Assembly (NCBI GenBank): GCA_021776735.1
Contig: JAJFFH010000019.1
Span: 112,630 to 176,629, forward strand
Direction: 5' to 3'
DNA length: 64,000 nucleotides
Origin: Planctomycetota bacterium
GTDB taxonomy: Bacteria; Planctomycetota; PLA2
The position numbers and the translations under genes were made by a program. The notes beneath the pieces were generated by a model. The model did not search any database. It was not told the DNA's origin and worked only from the letters and a program-made list of their open reading frames with translations. How positions within the stretch are numbered: position 1 is the stretch's first letter; each line of letters begins with the position of its first letter. This document shows positions 33,530-40,285 of this stretch, piece after piece.

Positions 33530-34507
33530 ATGTCGTTTTTTACATCAGGTAGTTTCCATGAGGGGCCAGGTGGTCCCGAGTCGCTCGCGGAGACGCTGGG
33601 AGGGAGCGGCCCGCCCACATGGTCTGACTGCGTTAGCGTCGCCGAGTACTTGGCGAACTCGCCTCAGTCTTTTGTTGGGCAGGCGGCCCTCGACGAAGCC
33701 CACGCTCGTCTGAGGGAGGCCCGGACATGGGCCGATCGAGTCGGGTTGGTGTCGCGCGAGGAGTCCGCGTCGCTTGGAAACGGAGGCTTGGCGAAGCAAA
33801 TCGTCGATCGCTGTTTCCCGAAGACGATTCCCGCCGTAGTCAAAGATGCCAAGGGTGCGTGGCCGCATGCCCCGTTGTTGAACAGGGACGCCCTCGAAAG
33901 GATCGGTAAGGAACTCGCTATCGAAGGACTACTGCTCGGGGTGGGTTGGGCGTTGCGTGCCCTCAGAGTCGGTGCACGGTTGGGTAGGCTTACACGAAGC
34001 GTTGCAGTCGGGAGGCGGGCGTTGGCGCTCCGGCACCTTGCGACTGTTGTGCGGTCTGTGATAGTGCGGTCTCGCCGAAGAGCGAAAAACCTGCGAAGAT
34101 ATCTTTCTCAAGCTGGGAGGTTGAATCGAACACGACGGCTAAAATTCCGAGACGGCGGTGGAAATGTTGCCGTGGCACATTCTTCGATCGATGGCGTCAT
34201 TGTAAGACAGAAGGCGTTCTCCGGTGTAGATGAGCTTCGTGGATGGGTCAACGTTCCGGAGCGAAGGGTTCTCTCCGTAGCCACGCCGAAGGCATCGGCA
34301 ACCGACGCCGAACTCAAGGTCCTGGAAGAGCTGATGACCAAGACGAGCGACAAATCGAGAGGATACGTGATTCTATACACTGAGAAAGAGCCCTGCGCGT
34401 ATTGCGAAGAAGCTCTGGATCTCTTTCGTCTGAAACGGCCGGGAATTGAGGTGAAGGTCGTTTGGGATGTCAAGGTTGGTGATCGCGCATCGTTGAAGGT
34501 CCGCTAG
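33530..34507 (+). CDS. Polymorphic toxin with C-terminal nucleic-acid deaminase domain
   Basis: A 325-residue protein starting at ATG 33530. The N-terminal part is polar (SFHEGPGGPESLAETLGGSG). Residues ~125-170 are hydrophobic and basic (IEGLLLGVGWALRALRVGAR). The last ~110 residues form a deaminase: NVAVAHSSIDGVIV, then DAE at 259-261 (SATDAELKVLEEL), then YTEKEPCAYC with zinc cysteines 289 and 292 and a final EVKVVWDV strand. The D/H-x-E plus PCxxC arrangement is that of the toxin deaminases that use a D-x-E variant of the first zinc motif. Such toxins edit DNA or RNA of rivals. The SUKH immunity gene follows 19 bases later, strongly supporting a toxin-immunity pair. Confidence 0.75.
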   Translation: MSFFTSGSFHEGPGGPESLAETLGGSGPPTWSDCVSVAEYLANSPQSFVGQAALDEAHARLREARTWADRVGLVSREESASLGNGGLAKQIVDRCFPKTIPAVVKDAKGAWPHAPLLNRDALERIGKELAIEGLLLGVGWALRALRVGARLGRLTRSVAVGRRALALRHLATVVRSVIVRSRRRAKNLRRYLSQAGRLNRTRRLKFRDGGGNVAVAHSSIDGVIVRQKAFSGVDELRGWVNVPERRVLSVATPKASATDAELKVLEELMTKTSDKSRGYVILYTEKEPCAYCEEALDLFRLKRPGIEVKVVWDVKVGDRASLKVR

Positions 34508-34526
34508 AAAACAAAGGAGGACGGCT

Positions 34527-35015
34527 GTGACAACAGGTTTTGTCGCTCAGTTACGCGACGTGTTGATATCCGGCAACCTGGCCCGACCAACGGATATTCG
34601 GCCACTGGCTCTTTCGACGGTCGAGGAAATGGAGGAGGAGGCTGGAGCGCAGTTTCCGCACAGCTACCGCGCCTTCTTGTTGGCGATGGGGGGCGGCGCA
34701 GGCCACTTTTGGAAAGAGTGTCGTGCTTACTATCCCGATGTCGTTCGTCTCACGCCGGAGTTGCGGAGTTTCCTCGCGCGAGCGGAGCTTCCTTCCTTGC
34801 CCCTATCCACGCATGTCTTCTACGATCGCTATGGTGATAACTACTCGTGGTTCTCTCTTGACGATCCGGATCCGGCGGTCTGGTGGTTTGACCTCAGCGA
34901 CGATGGCTATGTTCAATTGTCTCAGACGTTTTCGGAGTTCGCACTCGCTGACGCACGTGGCCTCGCAGAGTTGCTTACCAGAGACTACTGGGAGAGACGC
35001 TGGGCGGGTCTCTGA
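34527..35015 (+). CDS. SMI1/KNR4 (SUKH) family immunity protein
   Basis: A 162-residue soluble protein. The SUKH landmarks are present: STVEEMEEEAGAQFPHSYRA with FLLAMGGGAGHFW (the helix, glycine turn and tryptophan typical of SMI1/KNR4) and, later, YDRYGDNYSWFSLDDPDPAV. GGAGGA precedes the start (GTG at 34527). SUKH proteins are the commonest immunity partners of deaminase and nuclease toxins, and this one directly follows such a toxin. It therefore most likely neutralises the deaminase encoded upstream. Confidence 0.8.
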   Translation: MTTGFVAQLRDVLISGNLARPTDIRPLALSTVEEMEEEAGAQFPHSYRAFLLAMGGGAGHFWKECRAYYPDVVRLTPELRSFLARAELPSLPLSTHVFYDRYGDNYSWFSLDDPDPAVWWFDLSDDGYVQLSQTFSEFALADARGLAELLTRDYWERRWAGL

Positions 35016-35034
35016 CCGACGCAACAACGGGCGC

Positions 35035-35232
35035 AGTACCGTGCCAGGCAATCCTGCCGCAAGGGGCGGTCGCGCGGGGAGGAATCGCGCCACGATCGTG
35101 TGATGGCGCGATGCCCAGAACCGAAGTACCGCGCCCAGGTAATCCTGCTGGAACGTGCGCTCCCGCGGGGAGGAATCAAGGTCAACCCGCTGTCCCGCCC
35201 AACAACCCCTGGATTCGCTAGCTCCGTACCAC
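35035..35232. repeat. MITE-like element, copy A (with an internal second unit)
   Basis: Begins AGTACCGTGCCAGGCAATCC and contains the palindromic core ATCGCGCCA-N-TGGCGCGAT (35082-35112). A second unit starts at 35125 (AGTACCGCGCCCAGGTAATC), and the right end is the inverted CAACCCCTGGATTC with CTCCGTACC. Copies B (36004-36168) and C (36687-36790) are 80-90% similar over about 90 bases. Confidence 0.75.
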
Positions 35233-35275
35233 CCAGTTGCCATACGATTCGTCAGTCTCGGAGGGCCCAGAGCAC

Positions 35276-35686
35276 ATGAGCGACACGCGTGACATCTTGT
35301 TCGGGTATCAAGGCTCGATCGAGCGCTTGGCCGCCAGCCTCAGCGGTACTCTAGGTTTGGACCCGCCGCTGGTCGTTAGCACCGAACGATACGAGGGATC
35401 TTCGTGGAAGACCGCGGAGGGGAAGTCGGGCGACGATTGGATCGTCGTGTCGGACACGGGTGTTGATTATGAGTCCGAAGCGACGACGGGTTTGGAGTGG
35501 CTGCTCACTATTGAGATTCGACATCGTCGGAGACTCGGTTTGGAGGAAGAGGCGCGGTGTAACCGGAAGGCGCTACGAATGATGGCCCAGATCGGTCGTG
35601 CGCTGCGCACTCGATGTGTCTTGCTGGATAACGGTCAGGTCGAATTGGGTCGATATCCTCCGGGACGGATAGAAGATGCGAACTAG
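35276..35686 (+). CDS. Hypothetical protein, possible second immunity gene
   Basis: A 136-residue soluble protein from ATG 35276, with GGAGGG about 10 bases upstream (the open frame extends to 35237 without a better start). Sequence: RDILFGYQGSIERLAASLSG, WLLTIEIRHRRRLGLEEEAR, LRTRCVLLDNGQVELGRYPP. The short single-domain form and its place after a toxin-immunity pair fit an orphan immunity gene. I recognise no Pfam family. It is bracketed by MITE-like copies A and B. Confidence 0.5.
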   Translation: MSDTRDILFGYQGSIERLAASLSGTLGLDPPLVVSTERYEGSSWKTAEGKSGDDWIVVSDTGVDYESEATTGLEWLLTIEIRHRRRLGLEEEARCNRKALRMMAQIGRALRTRCVLLDNGQVELGRYPPGRIEDAN

Positions 35687-36003
35687 TGGGGCCATGACAT
35701 GACCGTGCCGAGGTATCCCTTCATAAGAGGGCGAAGATGCTGGTCTCGCGTTTACGAGTACCGTGCCATGCCAATACCGGAAGCGACTATGAGCGATACA
35801 ACCGCGAGGTCGCCGAGGGAGCCAGAGAGCCCTTCGACTACCAGGGACTTGATTTGAAAGTCCGGCGACCCAGGGTTCCGCCCGGGATTTTGGAACGGGC
35901 TCCGGCCGGAGGACGATGAGAGTGCGGAAGAGTCGCCGTCGCCTAACGTGCGCGATGGCTGTCGCGTTGGTTCTGATCGCTGCCTTCGTCGTGCGGATCG
36001 GTG

Positions 36004-36168
36004 GGAGTACCGTGTCAGGTAATCCTGCTGCAAGGCGCGCTCCCGCAGGGGGAATAGCGCCACGATCGTGTGATGGCGCGATTGGTCGATCTCGGACGAC
36101 GGCAGGACTGCTTGGCACGGTACTGTCCTTCGCCAAACAACAGCAGGATTCCCTGGCTCCCGTACCCG
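36004..36168. repeat. MITE-like element, copy B
   Basis: Left end GAGTACCGTGTCAGGTAATC; right end the imperfect inverse, CAGCAGGATTCCCTGG then CTCCCGTAC. The palindrome GCGCCA-N-TGGCGC (36057-36079) is in the middle, and an extra inverted GGCACGGTACT lies at 36114-36124. It has no coding capacity. A short basic frame with one hydrophobic segment (from ATG 35916) runs into its left edge and may be a gene it cut. Confidence 0.75.
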
Positions 36169-36226
36169 CAAGAAGAAGCGCGGCAGCGTTACCGGAGATA
36201 TCGTCAAGTTTTGTGTTCTGACGAAA

Positions 36227-36686
36227 TCAGGCGGCGTTCCTTTCTTTGATGATGCCGTCGATGAATCGTTGTCCCTGTATGACTTGCAGTAGGCGTACGG
36301 CGCTTCCGTTGAGCTTGCGCCACCTCCGCTCGGCTGACCGGGCGAGCATGAAGACCATCGCGAGGCAGGCCTTGCGACTCCCGGAGCCCTTGGTCCTGCG
36401 ATGACGGAGCCGCACCGTCGCGAAGGTTGATTCGATCGGGTTGGTCGTCCGCAGGTGGATCCAGTGTTCGGCCGGAAAGTCGTAGAAGGCCAAAAGGACA
36501 TCGCGGTCCTTGCGCAGGCACGCGGCCGCCTTGGGGTACTTCGCGCCATACTTGCTCACGAACAAGTCGAATGCCTTGTTCGCATCCTCGCGCGTCTCCG
36601 CCATCCAGATCTCGTGCAGGCTCGCTTTCGTCCTGGCCTGGATCGACCTGGGCAGGCGGTTGAGAACGTTGGCCGTCTTGTGCCGA
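36227..36686 (-). pseudogene. C-terminal part of an IS256/Mutator-family transposase
   Basis: About 150 codons match the IS256 C-terminus: VLNRLPRSIQARTKASLHEI, FVSKYGAKYPKAAACLRKDR, FPAEHWIHLRTTNPIESTFA (with the catalytic glutamate) and VRLRHRRTKGSGSR. The 5' part is replaced at about 36687 by MITE-like copy C, so the gene is dead. It differs from the small IS256 piece at 28024, which comes from the N-terminal half. Confidence 0.8.
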
Positions 36687-36790
36687 AGTACCGTGCCAGG
36701 TAATCCTGCTGCAAGGCGCGCTCCCGCGGGGGGAATCGCGTTACGATCGTGTGATGGCGCGATTGGGCGATCTCGCACGACACAGGGCCG
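36687..36790. repeat. MITE-like element, copy C, truncating the IS256 remnant
   Basis: AGTACCGTGCCAGGTAATCC, then CTGCTGCAAGGCGCGCTCCC and the GATCGTGTGATGGCGCGATT core, as in copies A and B. Its left edge is the point where the IS256-family transposase frame ends. No matching right inverted end was seen, so the copy is partial. Confidence 0.75.
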
Positions 36791-36824
36791 CTTGGCGTCG
36801 TATCTCGTCTCGGAGCGTCCCGCG

Positions 36825-37169
36825 ATGATCGACAGTGCCAGACCCGTAGGGCCCAAAAGGCCGTTCATCGCACGGTTGCGGCTCGTCTTGACGGGACATT
36901 GTCTTGGCTGGGGGGGTGCGGCGGCCTTGAGGTCGAGTACCGGTGATCATGTGGGTTTGAGGGCCGTCTCGGACGTGGCCGACGACTTTTGGCACCAAAA
37001 CATCCAGATCGCTGTGCAGACCGGGGGCGCAGCAATGGCCGTAAACGTCGCGATGATGTTGATGTCGATCGGCTACTTCGTGCGGCCAACGGTTTTCATC
37101 GGTGCGCTCTCGGTCACCGTGGCGATAGCGTGGTGGATGGCAGTCGCGGCACCCTTGGCGACGTATTGA
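36825..37169 (+). CDS. Small membrane protein, function unknown
   Basis: From ATG 36825 the product is 114 residues. The N-terminal part is basic (RPVGPKRPFIARLRLVLTGH), and two hydrophobic helices follow at the C-terminal end (AMAVNVAMMLMSIGYFV and FIGALSVTVAIAWWMAVAAP). No family is recognised. The frame extends upstream through MITE copy C, which is why the internal ATG was chosen. It could be a hypothetical of little significance. Confidence 0.4.
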   Translation: MIDSARPVGPKRPFIARLRLVLTGHCLGWGGAAALRSSTGDHVGLRAVSDVADDFWHQNIQIAVQTGGAAMAVNVAMMLMSIGYFVRPTVFIGALSVTVAIAWWMAVAAPLATY

Positions 37170-37289
37170 GGGGCTCGCTCTGTCGGCGCTGTGAGGCTGA
37201 GGCGGACTTCGGACTCTACCGCCAAGACCGGCCGGCGAACCGACCGCCACGAGGCCAACGTGTGTCGATCGTGGGGAGCCGGGGTTCGG

Positions 37290-37754
37290 CTATTGACTGT
37301 CCCGCTCGCGCTCTTTCTTGAGTTTGCGTAGCCTGGCCACGTCAGGCTGGTCCTTGTGTGCTCGGCCCGTAGCCTCCTTCATTGCGATGAGGTCATCGAG
37401 GCTGGCGAAGAACGTCTCTACGCCGCGTAGTTCGCCTGCGTCCTTGTTCTCCCAGACTTGTTCCCAGGTCACGCCCGGTACGTTTGAGTGCACCTCGACG
37501 CGCAGCAGGCCGCCGAATGACAAGATGTCGCCCGACAAAAAATCGTCGGTAGAGAACTCGGGTTCGAATTCACCCCACCGGCCCACGGCCCGCCGGACCT
37601 TGGCGGCGTTCTCGGGTGTGGGTTCGATGAGGACATCGACGTCACGAGTCGTTCTGTACGGAATCAGGGCGAGCACTGCCATGCCCCCGATCACGACATA
37701 GGCCGCGCCTTCGTTGTTGAGTGCAGCCAGGAAATCGGCAAAGTCCAGAGTCAT
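37290..37754 (-). CDS. Nucleotidyltransferase (MNT/AbiEii-like)
   Basis: A 154-residue member of the minimal nucleotidyltransferase superfamily. It has the signature GGMAVLALIPYRTTRDVDVL: a GG turn followed by D-x-D metal-binding aspartates. Later parts (FASLDDLIAMKEATGRAHKD with QPDVARL) match the nucleotidyltransferases often called AbiEii-like or DUF6036. Such proteins are toxins or tRNA-modifying enzymes of toxin-antitoxin systems or remain uncharacterised. A small overlapping gene lies directly upstream on the same strand. Confidence 0.75.
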   Translation of the reverse strand: MTLDFADFLAALNNEGAAYVVIGGMAVLALIPYRTTRDVDVLIEPTPENAAKVRRAVGRWGEFEPEFSTDDFLSGDILSFGGLLRVEVHSNVPGVTWEQVWENKDAGELRGVETFFASLDDLIAMKEATGRAHKDQPDVARLRKLKKERERDSQ

Positions 37755-37923
37755 CGGCGAGTCCCTTCGCGCTCCAGAGTTCGTACGCCGTATCGAGTAG
37801 CACGACGGCTGCGGCCATTCGTTCGGCTGCGGTCGCGGCCAGCGCGTCCGCGACCTCGGCGGCGATCAGCTCCTCCTCGGATGTACCAAGACGGAAGCGG
37901 CGTTGCGGAATCTTGTCTTCCAT
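37642..37923 (-). CDS. Small helical protein upstream of the nucleotidyltransferase
   Basis: A 93-codon frame starting at ATG 37923. The first ~55 residues look real and helical (MEDKIPQRRFRLGTSEEELI, then VADALAATAAERMAAAVVLL and DTAYELWSAKG). After codon ~57 the frame overlaps the nucleotidyltransferase gene and becomes its shadow (cysteine- and arginine-rich). Either the genes overlap by 113 bases or the true end is changed by a frameshift. It could be the regulatory partner of the nucleotidyltransferase; this is inference. Confidence 0.45.
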   Translation of the reverse strand: MEDKIPQRRFRLGTSEEELIAAEVADALAATAAERMAAAVVLLDTAYELWSAKGLADDSGLCRFPGCTQQRRRGLCRDRGHGSARPDSVQNDS

Positions 37924-37997
37924 CGATGCCCTATTCTACCGGCTGTCGTGGGACAGACGCCCGCTTTGGGTAGTCGACAACGACGCGGACACAGCGC

Positions 37998-38648
37998 CTA
38001 CCGAGTCTGGGCCTGCTCCCAGGCGGTCGGCATGTGGCAGCGTTGGCAGTTGTCCACGAAGCCGAGCGCGATGTGGGGCGGGTTGTTGGCGTTGGCCAGA
38101 TCGGCGGCGTGACAGGTTACGCATTCGTTGTCGGCGGTGAAGTTGCCGACTCTGGCGCCGGGGTGGCAGCGGTGACAACTCACCAGGGCGTGTGCGCCGA
38201 CGAGCGGGAAGCGCGACCGGTTGTGCTTTTGGATCATGCCCTGCGGGGTCCAGGTGCGTTGGTTGTGGCAGGTCGTGCAGTCTTGTCCGAGATCGCCCTG
38301 GTGGACGTCTTCGTGACAACCCGCGCAACCGCGCGCGACGAATGCCTGGACCGGGCCGCGGTCGTTGTGGCAGCGCAGGCACTGGGCCTCATGATGCGCG
38401 CCGTCGAGGCGGTAGCCGGTTTCCTTTTCGTGGTCGAACGAGAACTCGTCCACGAGCTTGTTCCAGCCGGCGCCGACGTGGCACAGCTTGCAGTCGGTCG
38501 GAAAGGTGTCGTGGGGGAGCACCGGGCCCAATCCGGACCACCAGCGATGCACGCTGCCGGTTCCGGCGCGGGGAGCCACGCAGGCGGCGGCCAAAAACAG
38601 CGCCGCGGCGAGGAGAAAGAGCACGGGTTTTTTGGGCTTGCTCATCAA
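37998..38648 (-). CDS. Heptahaem c-type cytochrome lipoprotein
   Basis: A 216-residue protein with a lipoprotein signal (LFLLAAALFLAAAC) and seven CXXCH haem motifs: CKLCH, CLRCH, CAGCH, CTTCH, CHRCH, CVTCH and CQRCH. It shares modules with the 23-haem protein encoded upstream (CAGCHEDVHQGDLGQDCTTC; RFPLVGAHALVSCHRCH). The gene is the last of a seven-gene operon and its start overlaps the stop of the beta-barrel gene. A lipid-anchored multihaem cytochrome beside an outer-membrane barrel is the arrangement of porin-cytochrome conduits, so it may be the outer or plug cytochrome. Its redox partner is unknown. Confidence 0.88.
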   Translation of the reverse strand: MMSKPKKPVLFLLAAALFLAAACVAPRAGTGSVHRWWSGLGPVLPHDTFPTDCKLCHVGAGWNKLVDEFSFDHEKETGYRLDGAHHEAQCLRCHNDRGPVQAFVARGCAGCHEDVHQGDLGQDCTTCHNQRTWTPQGMIQKHNRSRFPLVGAHALVSCHRCHPGARVGNFTADNECVTCHAADLANANNPPHIALGFVDNCQRCHMPTAWEQAQTR

Positions 38649-40285
38649 TACCTCCTCTGGAACGAGAATCCGAGCGTGCCCGAGATCTCTTCGTCGTAGA
38701 CCGACAGCTCACCAAAGGCCGTCACGTCCCAGCCCGAGTCGCTCAGCAGGGTTCCGCTACCGCGCACGCGATGCTGGAACAGGTCGTCGCGGTTGTTGTC
38801 GAACCCGTCGAAGTGGTGAAAGGTGAATTCGTAGAACAGGTCCCAGCGCAGGTTTCCCGAGGTCTTGCCGTACGCGGCGCGACCGCCGACGACCTCTTCG
38901 AACTCGTTGAGGTTCGCCAACGCGGTCCAGTCCCAGCCGCTTCGCATGGCGATGCCGCCCTCGATTGCGCCGCCGGTGTAGTCCTCGTCGTTGTAGATCG
39001 AAACGTGGCCGTACACCCGCGTGCGGTCGTACCAGCGCCACAGGTCGAGCGACAATCGGTCGAGCCGGTCGTCGTCGAGTTCGGTCGCGATCGGCGGCAG
39101 GAATTCACCGTTCCGATCGATGTCGGGAAACTCCTGATGGCGATACGCGACCGTGTACCCGGAGCCGTCGTCGTAGCGCCGCGTCAGTGTCACCAGCGCA
39201 TACGTGAGCCCGGCTCCGGACTTGATCAGGTCGCCGCCCGTGTACAGGTCAATCCACATGACGGCATCGACTTGCAGGCCCTTCTCGGGCCGGTACCGCG
39301 CCTTCAGGATGATCAGGTCGCGGTCGGCCGCGCCGTTGTGCCAGCTCTTTTGGAAGCCGCCGGTTAGAACCAGGCGCTCGTGGGGATCGGCGATCCAGCG
39401 AAAGAATCCGGCGATCTGGAAGTCGGAGAACGAGTCGAAGTCCTCGTCCGGTTCGGGCATGAATCCAGCGCTGAATCCGAACGAATGGCCGCTATCGAGC
39501 CGCTGCGACCACTCCACGCCGTCGAGCACCCCGAACTCCGCCATGCCGTGTTGCAGGAACCGGCCACCCTCGACCCGCATCGGGGAAAAGCGCGTGCCAC
39601 CCCAGAGGTACGAGAGCCGCTGCACGAGTAGATCGAGCCCGGTCTCGTCGTTGTGCTCGGTGAGGTAGTCGATCTCGCCCAGAAACCGGATGCGCTCCCC
39701 GCGTCCGAAGTAGTTTTCCGCGACGGCATCGACCCCGACGCGCAAGAACGAGCTGTCGAAGTCGTCTTTCGGGGTGCTCGTGATCGCGCCGGAGCCGAAG
39801 ACGCGCATCGTCGTCTTGGCGTCGCGCTCGCGCGGCCGCAGGGGCCGTCCCGAGAGCAGCGGCATGCCCGGCTCCCACTCCTTGTCCTCGTTGTCCCAGC
39901 GCTCCTGGTCCGTCAGGCCCTTCTTCTTGCCGCTGCCGGGTTTGCCCGAGCGGTCCGTGCCGTCGTACGAAGGAGCGTCGCCGCCGAGTCGCACATCGCC
40001 CTTGGTCCCGGGTTCGGGGACAAAGTCCGCCTCGTCGAACTCGACCACACTGTCGCGGTCGCGCACTTCGGTAACGCGTCCCGCGTACACGCCGCCGCCG
40101 CGCGGCCGGACGACGACGCGATCCCCGACCGAGACTCCGTCCCCGGAGCCGCGATCGACGAGGACCGGACCGATGCCGATGATGCGCAGCTCCAAAACAT
40201 CGCCGTCCTTGGCTGACGCCGTTCTCGGGACACCAAGAACAAGGAGCACGGCGAGCGCCGCGCAGAAAACCCGCGTGCCACTCAT
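38645..40285 (-). CDS. Outer-membrane beta-barrel protein of the cytochrome operon
   Basis: A 546-residue protein with a signal peptide (VFCAALAVLLVLGVPRTASA). A small N-terminal beta domain (VLVDRGSGDGVSVGDRVVVR, the kind of SH3-like GVxxGD strand found in envelope proteins) is followed by a Lys/Gly-rich linker. About 380 residues of alternating aromatic strands follow (YFGRGERIRFLGEIDYLTEH, TFHHFDGFDNNRDDLFQHRV), ending in FSFQRRY, a barrel-closing final strand with C-terminal aromatic. It is co-encoded with the 23-haem and 7-haem cytochromes by overlapping start-stop codons, so I infer a MtrB-like sheath for a cytochrome wire. There is no clear sequence match to MtrB. Confidence 0.75.
   Translation of the reverse strand: MSGTRVFCAALAVLLVLGVPRTASAKDGDVLELRIIGIGPVLVDRGSGDGVSVGDRVVVRPRGGGVYAGRVTEVRDRDSVVEFDEADFVPEPGTKGDVRLGGDAPSYDGTDRSGKPGSGKKKGLTDQERWDNEDKEWEPGMPLLSGRPLRPRERDAKTTMRVFGSGAITSTPKDDFDSSFLRVGVDAVAENYFGRGERIRFLGEIDYLTEHNDETGLDLLVQRLSYLWGGTRFSPMRVEGGRFLQHGMAEFGVLDGVEWSQRLDSGHSFGFSAGFMPEPDEDFDSFSDFQIAGFFRWIADPHERLVLTGGFQKSWHNGAADRDLIILKARYRPEKGLQVDAVMWIDLYTGGDLIKSGAGLTYALVTLTRRYDDGSGYTVAYRHQEFPDIDRNGEFLPPIATELDDDRLDRLSLDLWRWYDRTRVYGHVSIYNDEDYTGGAIEGGIAMRSGWDWTALANLNEFEEVVGGRAAYGKTSGNLRWDLFYEFTFHHFDGFDNNRDDLFQHRVRGSGTLLSDSGWDVTAFGELSVYDEEISGTLGFSFQRRY

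Noticed and set aside
37290..37923. Firm call of a type IV (AbiE-like) toxin-antitoxin pair
   Set aside because: The nucleotidyltransferase fold is clear but the upstream small protein is not an AbiEi-type antitoxin and overlaps out of frame, so pairing is only a possibility.
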